This document shows positions 40,258 through 51,400 of a stretch of 64,000 nucleotides of DNA, piece by piece. Position 1 is the stretch's first letter. Every line of letters starts with the position of its first letter. Origin of the DNA: Macrobrachium rosenbergii (lineage: Eukaryota > Arthropoda > Malacostraca > Decapoda > Palaemonidae); assembly GCF_040412425.1 (NCBI RefSeq), contig NC_089744.1, positions 30,606,501 to 30,670,500 of the forward strand, given 5' to 3'. The notes beneath the pieces were generated by a model, which worked only from the letters and a program-made list of their open reading frames with translations, was not told where the DNA came from and did no database searches. The position numbers and the translations under genes are program-made.

Positions 40258-40260
<3 letters not shown>
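39169..40260 (+). mobile_element. Penelope-like element 3' part, right arm of palindrome
   Basis: Plus-strand order: RT thumb remnant (39191-39385: GLNYLSFSPKLYKMNSIRTL, INRAYNV...); linker with LPYLGHSSYMVRK; GIY-YIG endonuclease (39566-39860: VVYLFTCSQCGLRYVGSSSR, RHRILEHRGLSIRT, and after a frameshift FSAIREHSLTQDHPFTDLDF); about 280 bp of AT-rich sequence; then a terminal hairpin motif at 40176-40202. RT thumb followed by GIY-YIG with the CxxC insert is diagnostic of EN+ Penelope-like elements (established). The RT catalytic part is absent. Stops and a frameshift mark it as dead. Confidence 0.88.
40176..40202 (+). ncRNA. Hammerhead-ribozyme-like core at the Penelope end
   Basis: CTGATGA (40176-40182), a 5-bp stem GAGGT/ACCTC (40184-40188 with 40194-40198) and GAAA (40199-40202) follow the hammerhead core order. 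Penelope-like elements are known to carry hammerhead motifs. One extra T at 40183 and no clear stem I partner make activity doubtful. The mirror copy is at 38142-38168. Confidence 0.45.

Positions 40261-40337
<77 letters not shown>
40258..40337. repeat. (TA)n microsatellite between Penelope palindrome and Tigger-like element
   Basis: About 80 bp of TA. Confidence 0.95.
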
Positions 40338-40341
<4 letters not shown>

Positions 40342-41348
40342 ACTGTGTTTTTGTATGTAATCCATTCCAGAAAGTCTGATGAAAACTTAATTGTATGAAA
40401 ACTGAAGCAATAATTCCCATAAGAAATAATGTAAATTCCATTAATCCTTCCAGACACCCAAAAATATTAAAAGAAAAAAAATTTTATAGAGAATAACTAT
40501 GGTTTTACATACAGAAAACATTGAGAAATAAATATAAATGACTAATGAAATGGATAAATGAACATTTAACGTCACTTTTACCTTTACTGAAGACTCTTGT
40601 TGGTGTATGGAAGATGGCAGGAGGGGAGAAGAAGGAGGAGAGAGTATTGTTTGGAAGGGGAATCCCCCTCCATAAGGACTTCAGTTATCAAGGCCCTGTC
40701 TGGGATTACTTCCCTTCTGTGTTTTTTCTGGCACTAGACCAGCTTGAGAGTCACTGGACCCCTTTCGCACAAAATATCTGTCCAGAGACATCTGTTTCTA
40801 GTGTCTTTAAGATTTGCCTAAAATGAAGCAAGGCATTGTCATTGAACATGTTGCAGACATGGCTTGCAACAGCTTTGTTAGGGTGATATTTCTCCACAAA
40901 ATGTAACTCACTCTAGTTTGCGCACATGTCCTTAATCACTGAAGAAAACAAATTATCCCCTCTCTCTTCCTCCTCCGCCTCCTCCTCCTCCTCCTCTGAT
41001 TCCTCGAACTTTGCTACGAGTTCTATCTTGAATTCAGTCATGTTTCTTGTCTTGTTAATCGAAGGACTGGCACTCGGGACTTTCTTTGGCCCCATTGTGA
41101 CTTATTTAGCAGTCGTACTCAATTGAAAAGCACAAAAAACAATGGATTATTATGAAATGTTTAACAAAGGCAGACTGGATCACGAACGCTTCGGAGGCTT
41201 TGTGAGGCAGGCGGTCAGGCGGACAAGTTTGTGATGGAGCGTTTTCAACTGTACGATAACTGAGTGGAAGTACAAAAACTGGGACAAGATTTCGATGAAA
41301 AGAGCTGTCGGAGAATGAATCTTACGAAAACCGAGATTTGACTGTGTA
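40338..41348 (-). mobile_element. Second pogo/Tigger-like element, transposase reduced to its two ends
   Basis: Inverted-repeat ends resemble each other ('ggaactgtgtttttgtatgt' left; 'cagtcaaatctcggttttcg' right, reversed) and are flanked by (TA)n. On the minus strand, MGPKKVPSASPSINKTRNMT (N-terminus of Tigger transposases), a Glu-rich linker, then HPNKAVASHVCNMFNDNALL-like C-terminal sequence follow each other within about 350 bp. The DNA-binding and DDE domains have been deleted. Confidence 0.75.
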
Positions 41349-41349
41349 T

Positions 41350-41630
<281 letters not shown>

Positions 41631-41924
41631 GAAACTGTAGTCTCCGAAATATAACACTAAAAAATTCACCCTATTTCGTGTTTTTATGGGCAGTCTTTCT
41701 TAGCTGTAATTCTGTTATAATAACAGATATTTTATAGTTTATGAATTTTTGATAGCCATAATGACCCCTGACCCAAATTTTTTTCACAATTTAGTGATAA
41801 GCGTGTTACTGCAAAGCCTTGATATGAAATGAAAAACAAATGGATAAACCCCAGCTTGCAGTGGTGAGGTTCGAACTCAATTTATTCTAGAACTGTAAAA
41901 AAGTTCAAATAGGAAGCCGAAAGA

Positions 41925-42352
41925 ACATCAGATAGAAAGTCTAAAGGACGTAAAAAAGAATGTGAAATAGAAAATGTGAAGAAAGCCGAACATAACGTCA
42001 GATAGAACATCTAAAGAACGTCTAAAGTACGTCAGATAGAATGTCTAAAGAATGTCAAATAGAGTCTAAAAACGTCAGACAAAGCGTCTAAAGAATGTCG
42101 AATAGAACTTCCAAAGAGCGTCTAAAGAATGTCAAGTAGAAAGCAAAGAATATCCAGAAGAAAGTCAAATAGAACGTCAAAAGAAGAATGTCAAATAGAA
42201 CGTAAGAAAGACGATCAAATAGAACGTAAAAAAGGATGTCAAATAGAACGTAAAAAAGACTGTCAAATAGAACGTCAAAAAGACTATCAAACAGAACGTC
42301 TAAAGAATGTCAAACAGAGTCTAAAGAACATCAGACAAAATGTCAAAAAGAA
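41925..42352 (+). repeat. Degenerate 20-27-bp minisatellite
   Basis: Units like 'tcaaatagaacgtaaaaaag' plus 'actg'. Between 42180 and 42300 the unit is 24 bp, giving an 8-residue repeat QIERKKDC in an open frame (42129-42425). There is no reason to believe it is translated. Confidence 0.75.
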
Positions 42353-42848
42353 CGTGTCACCACACCTGGAGGAGAATGTTCTTCTCAACCAGGAGATAGT
42401 AGAGACTTTTGGGGTGGGAGGCTGAGCTGTGAGATATGACAGAGAAGTTATATTGCGTCTCAAGTTACCCACATCCCTGCCATGCACACTCCACAAACGT
42501 ACCTACTATAAAAAAACACACACACACACACACACACGGAACAGAACTGTTCAGATAAAAATCTTGTCTGAGAGTGACTGATTTGATTGTTTCTTGCAAG
42601 AGTAATATGATTAAACTTATGGTGACATTTTTTTTATAAGAAATCAAATTATACTGAATCATTGTCTTAATTAATACTGTGAAGCATCCTTTTCTTGGAA
42701 GACCGACAGAGTTCATTGCTTGAGGGGAATTTCTTTACAAGGAAAATGGAAATGCTTCCGTTAGTTGCGGAGTCTTGCAATTTTGGATCCCTTTGTTTAA
42801 TGTATACTTGGAGTGCTCTCGTACAAAAAAATTATTTCCTATTAATAA

Positions 42849-43113
42849 GTCCCGCAGGGGGTTAGTGCCGTCAGTGCACCTCACGTGATGCTGCACTGTA
42901 GGCATTACTTAAGGTTCTTTGCCGGGTCTCTTTACTTTCCTCAGCCCTCTCCTAAGAATCGTTCCACAGTGCACCTGCTTTGAGGTTTTCCTTCTGTTTC
43001 ACCTTTCAAACTTTCTTGGATCTCAATTTCCCTTTGAGCGCTGAATGACCTCACCATAGGTCTCAGCACTTGGCCTTTGGCCTAAATTCTGTACTCCATT
43101 CTATTCCATATGA
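42849..43113 (+). repeat. SINE-like repeat A, copy 4
   Basis: Starts 'cccgcagggggttagtgccg' and ends 'cttggcctttggcctaaatt', with part of the middle missing. Confidence 0.87.
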
Positions 43114-43302
43114 AGTACTATAAGGTTATAATTAATTGCAGGGCAATTTGGCAGTCTAAAAATGGCACATTTAAAAAGAAAAGCCCTCAAAGAGGAAGTT
43201 CCCCAGGTTTTGACTCTTAAGCCCATATGGAGGAGCCTTGATGGTCTTTGGAGGATTCGAACCCACACATGTCAGAGTAAGGGTATTCTCAACCCCCTCA
43301 CA

Positions 43303-43368
43303 TGGCTAAGGGTAGCCTCACCCTGACAGTCGTATGTGGGTTCGAACCTTACCACGGGCGTCAGTTTT
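43303..43368 (+). repeat. tRNA-like (SINE head) sequence
   Basis: A-box-like 'tggctaagggtag' and B-box-like 'ggttcgaacct' are spaced as in a tRNA-derived Pol III promoter. A second, inverted 'ggattcgaacccacac' lies at about 43253. No complete cloverleaf is visible. Confidence 0.45.
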
Positions 43369-43435
43369 TATTTGCAGTGACAGGTGTATCTGAAAAGTGT
43401 AAGGAAATCGAAAAGTTACGAGGTTTTGAGGGTTT

Positions 43436-43618
<183 letters not shown>

Positions 43619-43823
43619 GGATATATATCCACACTGTGCGCTGCTCATGCCGTATGCAGTTGCACAGTTTTTCTCGCTTTTTCCTTCCTGCCTAGCCCAT
43701 GATGTTATCCCAATCGTCACTTCCGGTCTTGTTTAAGGGGGCAAATATACATTATCGTAATGGTGTCACATCAGTGAAATGTAACGTTGACTGTTTTCAA
43801 GTTTCTCTTCTGCCTCAAGATGA

Positions 43824-43825
<2 letters not shown>

Positions 43826-43911
<86 letters not shown>
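43826..43911. repeat. (ATT)n microsatellite
   Basis: About 85 bp of uninterrupted ATT. Confidence 0.95.
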
Positions 43912-43913
<2 letters not shown>

Positions 43914-44156
43914 TGTTGAATGTTATGCAAGGTTGAAGGCTTCCCCTTGTTGAGTTTTGACTTTTGAAAAAGCACTAGGTTGGTTGAAGTACTTTAAGGA
44001 AAGAAAGGGTCAGCATTATCGGATATCTTCGACAGGAGTTTAGTTTCTCGTACATCGGCTCTGCTTGAGAGATCATCTTTCAGTCGTATATTACGGGACT
44101 TAAATCATTTACTTTGTTTTAGCAACGGCGCCTGTTGTCGTCAGCGCCTTGATCCC

Positions 44157-44432
44157 ATAGGAGGTTAGTGCCGCCAGCGCAATGTATTCTTACTTAGGGT
44201 TCTTTGCTGCGTCCCTTCCATGGCCCCTTGGCAGCAAGCCCTTTCATTCCTTGCACTGCACCTACATTCATATTCTCTGTCTCCCGTCTTGCTATCCTCA
44301 ACCCTCTCCTAACAATTGATTCAGAGTGCAACTGCGAGGTCTTCCTCCTGTAACACCTCTCGAACCTTTTTTTTAACTCTCAATTTCCCAGCGCTTAGCC
44401 TTTGGCCTAAATTTAATATTCAATTCCATTCA
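44157..44432 (+). repeat. SINE-like repeat A, copy 5
   Basis: From 'cccataggaggttagtgccg' to 'gcgcttagcctttggcctaa'. Confidence 0.87.
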
Positions 44433-44755
44433 TGAGCGCTATCATACATATTCATCTGTGTTCGTTCCTGTATATTGTCTAGGTTTTGTTTATTTGAACA
44501 GGTCCGCCGAGTGGATCGCTGTACATGGCATACGAGTCCGTAGAGGGTTTTGTATCATTAAGGTCGATTTTTGTGCCCTGCTCGGGTGCCACGGTTTCGT
44601 ACTATATCTGTCAACTGGACAAGTAATGTTTATGGTTAGTTTCGAGTAGACATCCCATTATTATTATTGTTAATTGCAGAAATTTTGTTAGTTATCATTT
44701 TTGGATAAAATGGTCTGAATCCTTGGGACAGGACGGCGAAAAGGAAGCTGAATGA

Positions 44756-44760
<5 letters not shown>

Positions 44761-44807
<47 letters not shown>
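44761..44807. repeat. (GA)n microsatellite
   Basis: About 47 bp of GA. With the (CT)n at 44895 it forms a potential long-range hairpin. Confidence 0.95.
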
Positions 44808-44810
<3 letters not shown>

Positions 44811-44892
44811 TGTTCAGGCTCATGTCAGGGCCTCCCCAGGAAGTCGTTGATTAGGATTATTCATGGTTCAATAGGTAAAGGAAGTATTCAGC

Positions 44893-44894
<2 letters not shown>

Positions 44895-44957
<63 letters not shown>
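44895..44957. repeat. (CT)n microsatellite
   Basis: About 63 bp of CT. Confidence 0.95.
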
Positions 44958-44958
<1 letters not shown>

Positions 44959-45173
44959 ACAGATTTAGCTAAGATTAATGCGTGGGATGAAGTTGAACCG
45001 TGACGAAAGTTTTATGACGGTTAGCAGTTCGGGACGTATTTTTAATATTTTTTTTACTGTATTTTAACTACACATAATGGATTTAAAAAATTTAAGGGCC
45101 AATCTTGTTTGCAAATACACTTGAGAGAAGCATTCCCGGTCTCTCACTTCTAAAGTTTCACAAATCTCGGTGT

Positions 45174-45176
<3 letters not shown>

Positions 45177-45225
<49 letters not shown>

Positions 45226-45236
45226 TGTGTGTGTGT
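45177..45236. repeat. (GA)n(GT)n microsatellite
   Basis: About 46 bp of GA followed by a short GT run. Confidence 0.95.
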
Positions 45237-45295
45237 CTATCCTGAGGAAGTGCTTTCAACCATGTTAATCTGCCGTGTTTCGAATGTTGTTCCTC

Positions 45296-45490
45296 TGTTT
45301 TACTGTACCTGCGTTCATATGCCGCTTCTTCCATCTCACTTTACTCAACCCTCAACAATTGTTTCATTGTGCAGCTGCGAGATTTTTCTCCTGCTACACA
45401 TTTCAGACCACCTTTACTCTCAATCTTCCTTTCAGCTCGAATGATCTCGTAGGTCCCAGGAGTTGGCCCTCATCCTAAATCTTTTATTCT
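45296..45490 (+). repeat. SINE-like repeat A, copy 6 (5'-truncated)
   Basis: Begins within the family at 'ttactgtacctgcgttcata' and runs to 'gagttggccctcatcctaaa', a diverged end. Confidence 0.78.
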
Positions 45491-45499
45491 AATTATTCT

Positions 45500-46420
45500 T
45501 CTTGTTCCTCTGTTTGGTCTTCAGCACCCGACTTGCATCTCAGATTGGACAAAACCTTGAATCCTAATCTTGTTAATGTCATTTATTTTAGTCACTCTGA
45601 AATGAGCATAAAATTTCATTTGCAACGAAGTCCAATTACGCAAAGGTCCTGTTCCACCGCCTTTTGGCACTTGTTCTTCTTGTATTGTGGCAATAAAAGA
45701 AGGAAGGTTATTTGTAAAGACGCCTCAGAAAAGGCGATCACAGCAGCGACGACTGATGGCGACTGTGATCTTTGGAACAACATATTACCAGCCTTAGTGG
45801 TGTTGACAGAGGAAAGAAAGACGAGAAAAAGAAACAGTCGCAAAAGGCTTGTAATATTGCCTCCTAGATTTGATTCATGGAAGCCGTCAGTCGCCAGAAC
45901 ATTTCAGTAATGGTTTTAAGTTACCAGCTTATGAAATCAGCATCCAAAAGAAAAGCGAACCAGCCACGACTTCGGTTAGGGTACTGCTTTCAGAAGCGGA
46001 GGCGTTTCATGGAGGTGAGACGTTTAGCCCGAAGAAGAAAAATGACCAAAACGTTTCTGGGAATGAGGCCACAAACGTTCGAACAAAGACAACGACGTAA
46101 CTGCGGAAGCAGCATCCGCTGTTGATTGTAAAATGATGCGGTTGGTTGACTCCCAGCGTAATTTAGTTCATGTTAGCGACAAAAGAAGAAGAAGAAGAAG
46201 AAGCAGCAGCAGCAGCAGTGAGGGTAGACTCAGATAAAACGGTCAAGTGTATACAAGCCGATTAATTACGATGGGATAAAACAATAAAGGAAGAGAAGAA
46301 GAGAATACTACGTTTAAAGGGGAAGAAATCACTTCAATGGATATTGAGTAAAGAAGAGAGCTTAGATTGAGTTGTGGGAGGGGGTGCCGGAAGGGGCTGG
46401 GGTGGGTCTCTGGCATTGGT
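45500..46420 (+). other. Balanced-composition region with Arg/Lys-rich ORFs, function unknown
   Basis: Unlike its AT-rich neighbours, this stretch is close to even base composition and open in three overlapping frames (45533-45910, 45870-46100, 45877-46125). The longest encode basic segments such as RKTRKRNSRKRL and RRRFMEVRRLARRRKMTK. An AAG/AGC microsatellite follows at 46182-46220. It could be an exon, a decayed element or chance; I recognise no domain and see no clear splice pair. Confidence 0.3.
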
Positions 46421-46657
46421 ATTGGAGGACAGAACCATCGTGCATCTTTAAAGATGAAGCTTCATAGTACGTCCAGAGTAAAATGAGCTTTAGGAGAACG
46501 AGAGAGAGAGAGAGAGAATGATTATGATCATGACACAATACTATTTGTGCTTGGTTATTTCCCAGCGAAATGTAGTAATCATAAAGTGAATAATGATAAA
46601 ACTGATACACAAGTACTGTATGGTAAACTTTCATTAAAATTAAAGTGAATATTTGTT

Positions 46658-46691
<34 letters not shown>

Positions 46692-47110
46692 GGGGGGGGA
46701 TATAAGAGAAATAAAGAAGAAGGGTATCACTGCCTGTTTATTTTGATAGAAGCGAACAGCTAAATTTACTGATTTCGTGGATTTCCTCGAAAGCCTGATT
46801 GATTTTGTTTCATAGAGAGAGGTTATTGTGGCCACTGAGTCTGGTTTTGAAAACAGTTCTATAATTGACAAGAATATTGTTTTTCCTCCCTGATGCTCTC
46901 GTCAGTGGTTCCAACCAAAATGTCACTTATTATTAATTTTTTTTACAGAAGCTTTTCCTGTTGAAAAAAGAATTGATTTTGTTAAGAAAACATCCAGTCT
47001 TTTTCTAATAGATCTAAAAAAAAAAAAATGCTAATTTTTAACTACTGTATAGTTGAATGAGACCTTAACATTAACATTTTTATGTAAATGGATATATTGT
47101 TTTAAAGTTT
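46421..47110. other. Non-coding with short GA/GT tracts
   Basis: (GA)n at 46500-46516 and (GT)n(GA)n at 46658-46692. Otherwise nothing was recognised. Confidence 0.4.
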
Positions 47111-47114
47111 TTTC

Positions 47115-47405
47115 CCCGGAGGGGGTAGTGCCATCAGTGCTCCTCATGTATTGCACTGTACGCGTTACTTAAGAGTCTTTGCAGCGTCCCTTCGGCCCTT
47201 AGTTGCAACCCCTTTCATTCCTTTTACTGTACCTCCGTTCATATTCTCTTGCATTTTACTTTCCACCCTCTCTAACAGCTGACTCATAGTGCAACTGGAT
47301 GTTTTTCCCTGTTGCACCTTTCAAACCTTTTTACTGCCAGTTTCAGTTTCAGCGCTGAATGGCCTCACAAGTCCCAGCACTTGGCCTTTGGCCAAAATTC
47401 TATTC
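47115..47405 (+). repeat. SINE-like repeat A, copy 7
   Basis: The fullest copy but one: 'cggagggggtagtgccatca', 'cgttacttaagagtctttgc', 'ccttcggcccttagttgcaa' ... 'agcacttggcctttggccaa'. Confidence 0.88.
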
Positions 47406-48166
47406 TATTTTAATTACTGGCCTCTCGTCCAACTTCAACTATTTCAATATGTATGTATTCCTGATTATATACATCTGAGTACAGATTTCTTCTGTATTAT
47501 TTAATTTCTGAATATATTGGTAGGTGTTCTGTCTACACCAAATTTTTTTAAGGCCGTCATTATCTCTTGTGCATATAGCTATCATTTTCCATCTTTGCAG
47601 TAAATATGATCTCTGACACCAGTTTAGGCAATTCCCTAAAGAAAGGTCGCTATTAATTTAGACATTATTCAGTTTGTTAAGAGTTGTATAAAGTAGAATC
47701 AACAGGGCAGATTATTACCCTAACGGGAAAAATGCAAGATGACCAGTGCACCAGACTAGTTGGCCTTCTTCATGTGCGTGCACGCATGTTTTTGTCACTT
47801 TTCAATTCATTTATGGCTACCGTAAATCTCCTTTTAGGTAGTTAAGATTGTCTGTTTTTTTTTCTTATTTCATCAGACGTGTAAATATTTGTCCTGATCA
47901 CGAAGTCCTTTGGTTACAAACACACTATTAGCTGCGTCATAGGACTGTGTCAGATTTAACACCTAACCTAAGACAAGTCGTATTTCGATCCGGACGACTA
48001 TTAGATAATATGACAAGGCAGTCATGGTGGGTGTTGGTGGTGCAGGGAGTTCTTTGCATCGGCAGTTTCACTGCAGTTCTTGGTACACCCATTTTTTTTT
48101 TCTTTTTGTTCCTCTCATAGCCTGATGGTGTTTTTTTTTAATCAAGGTCGTCCGCTGGGCGTCGAG

Positions 48167-48168
<2 letters not shown>

Positions 48169-48242
<74 letters not shown>
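48169..48242. repeat. (CT)n microsatellite
   Basis: About 74 bp of uninterrupted CT. Confidence 0.95.
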
Positions 48243-48244
<2 letters not shown>

Positions 48245-48402
48245 TCTTTGGACACCAGTAGTGATTAGAAATTCCTTCACACTCACGAGGAAAGCAGATA
48301 TCAGAAAATGTACGTCGAAAGTTATTAAATATTTTAGAAATGTAACTAATGCTGCTTAGGTCAACCGGGTTCAGTATATTCATCCAGAGCATATTGTAAT
48401 TC

Positions 48403-51400
48403 CTTGTGAGTGTGGGCCGTTAGAGTACCGAGTTCGCAGTCAGTTTCGGTGAATGTGGTCCTTTTAATACAGACATTTCAGTAATGTCTGGTAAATGTGT
48501 GCCTTTTAAAACCAATATTTTACTAATTTATGGATAATGTTAAAATTTTATACCGAGTCATTTCGGGTCAAGGTGGGCCTTTTACTACCGAAATTTCAGT
48601 AATTTCTTGTAAATGTGGACCTTCTAATCCAGAGATATCCGTCATTTTCGGTGAATGTGGGCCTTTTAATACCAAGGTGTCAGTCATTTCCGGTAAATGT
48701 GGGTTTTTTAACTCCGAGATGTGTTATTTCCGGCGAATGTGTGCCTTTAATACCGAGATGTGAGTCATTTTTGGTGAATGAGGGCCTATAATACCGAGAG
48801 ATGAATCATTTCCTGGGAATGTGGGCCTTTAATGCCGAGGAGTGAGTCATATTCAGTGAATGAGTGCCTTTTAATACTGAGATGTGAGTCATTTCCAGTG
48901 AATGTGAGCCTTTTAATACCGAGATGTGAGTTACTTCCGGCGAATGTGGGCATTTTAATACCGAGATGTGTCATTTCCAGTGAATGTGAGCTTTAATGCT
49001 GAGATGTCAGTAATTTTTGGTGAATGTGGCCTTTTAATAGAGATGTAAGTTATTTCCAGTGAATATGGGCCTTTTATTACTGAGATTTGAGTCATTTTTG
49101 GTGAGTGTTGGCCTTTTATTACCAGGATGTGAGTAATTTCTTGTGAACGTGGGTCTTTTAATACAGCGATGTCACTCATTTCCGTTGATTGTGGGCCATT
49201 TGTTACAGAGGTTTGAGATCTTTTTGGTGAGTGTGGGCCTTTTATTACCGAGATGTGAATAATTTCTGTTGAATATGGGCCTTCTAATACGGAGATGTCA
49301 GTCATTCTCTGTGAATGAGGGCCATTTAATACAGAGATGTGAGTCGTTTTTGTTGAATGTGGGCCTTTTATCTCCGAGATGCGAGTAATTTCCGTTGAGT
49401 TTGGGCCTTTTAATACAGAGATGTCAGCCAATTTTGGTGGATGTGGGCCTTTTATCACCGAGATGTGCGCCATTTTTGGTGAATGTGGGCCTTTTAATAC
49501 AGAGATGCCAGTCATTCTTGGTGAATGTGGGCCTTTTAATGCAGAGATGTCAGTCATTTTCGGTGAATGTGGGCCTTTTAATGCAGAGATGTCAGTCATT
49601 TTTGGTGAATGTGGGCCTTTTAATGCAGAGATGTCAGTCATTTTTTTTATGAATGTGGGCCTTTTAATACAGAGATGTCAGTAATTTTCGGTGAACGTGG
49701 GCATTGTAATACTGAGATGTGTCATTTCTTGTTCATGTCGGCATTTAATGCCGAGGTGTGAGTCATCTCCAATGAATTTAGGCCTTTTAATTCCGAGAAG
49801 TGTGTCATTTCTGGTTAATGTTGGGCTTTAATACCGAGGTGTCAGTAATTTCTGGTCAATGAGGGCCTTTTAGTTCCGAGATGTGAGTAACTTCCTGTGA
49901 ATGAGGTCCTCTTAATACCAAGATTGTGAGTCAGTTTTGGTGAGTGTGTGCCTTTTAAGTCCGAGATATGAGTAATTTCCGGTGAATGGGGACTTTAAAT
50001 ATCAAATTTTCAGTAATTTCTGGTGAATGTTGTCCTTTTAATTCTGAAAGTCAGTCCTTTTCTTGTGAGTGTGGGCCTTTTAATTCCGAGATGTCAGTAA
50101 TTTCTGGTGAATATTGGCCTTTTAATTCTGAGATGTCAGTCATTCCGGTGAATGTGGGCCTTTAATACCGAAATGTCAGTAATTTCTGGTGGATGTTGGG
50201 CTGAGAGGTCAGTCATTTTCCTGTTAATGTGGGCCTTTTAATTATGAGATGTGAGTCATTTCTGGTGAATGTGGTTCTTTATTACCGAAATTTCAGTCAT
50301 TTCTGGTGAATGTTGATCATTTAATTCTGAGAGTCAGTCATTTTCTTGTGAATGTGGGCTTTTAATTCTGAGGTGTCAGTTATTTCCGGTGAATATGGGC
50401 TTTTAATACCGAAATGTCAGTAATTTCTGGACAATGTTGGACTTTTAATTCTGAGATGTCAGTCATTTTCTTGTGAATGTGGGCCTTATTATTATGAGAT
50501 GTAAGTCTTCCGGTGAATGTTGGCCTTTAATACTGAAATGTCAGTAATTTTTGGTGAATGTTGGCCTTTTAATTCTGAGACGTTAGTCATTTTCTTGTGA
50601 ATGTGGGCCTTTCAATTCCAAGACGTCAGTGATTTTCTTGTGACTGTGGGCTTTTTAATTCTGAGATGTCAGTCATTTCCGGTGATTGTGGGCCTTTAAT
50701 ACCGAAATGTCAGCAATTTCTGGTGAATGTTGGCCTTTTAATTCCGAGCTGTGAGTCATTTCGGTGAATTTGGGCCTTTAATGGCGAAATGTCAGTAGTT
50801 TATGGTGGATGTTGGTGTTTTAATTATGAGATGTCAGTGATTTTCTTGTGAATATGGGCCTTTTAATTCCGATATATTAGAGTTTTCCTCCGAATGTTGG
50901 CATTTTAATTCCGAGATATCAGTAATTTTTTGCAAATGTTGGCCTTTTAATTCTGAGATGTCAGCCATTTTCATGCAAATGTAGGCCTTTTAATTCCGAG
51001 ATGTCAGTCATTTTCTTGCGAATGTTGGCCTTTTAATTCAGAGATGTCAGTCATTTTCTTGTGAATGTGGGCCTTTTAATTAAGAGATGTCTGCCATTTT
51101 CTTGTGGATGTGGGCCTTTTAATTCAGAGATGTCAGTAATTTTCATGTGAATGTAGGCCTTTGAATTCATAAATTCCAGTTATCTCGTAAGTGTTGGCCT
51201 TTTAATTCTGAGAGGCAGTAATTTTCTTGTGAATGTGGGCCTTTTAATTCTGAGATGTCAGTAATTTTCTTGTGAATGTAGGCCTTTTAATTTCTGAGAT
51301 GTTAGTAATTTTCTTGTGAATGTGGGCCTTTTAATTCTGAGATGTCAGTAAATTTCTTGCGAATGTGGGCCTTTTAATTCCGAGATGTCAGTCAGTTTCT

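Noticed and set aside
41845..41885. A tRNA gene at 'ggttcgaactc'
   Set aside because: B-box-like sequence only; no matching A box or acceptor stem within tRNA distance.
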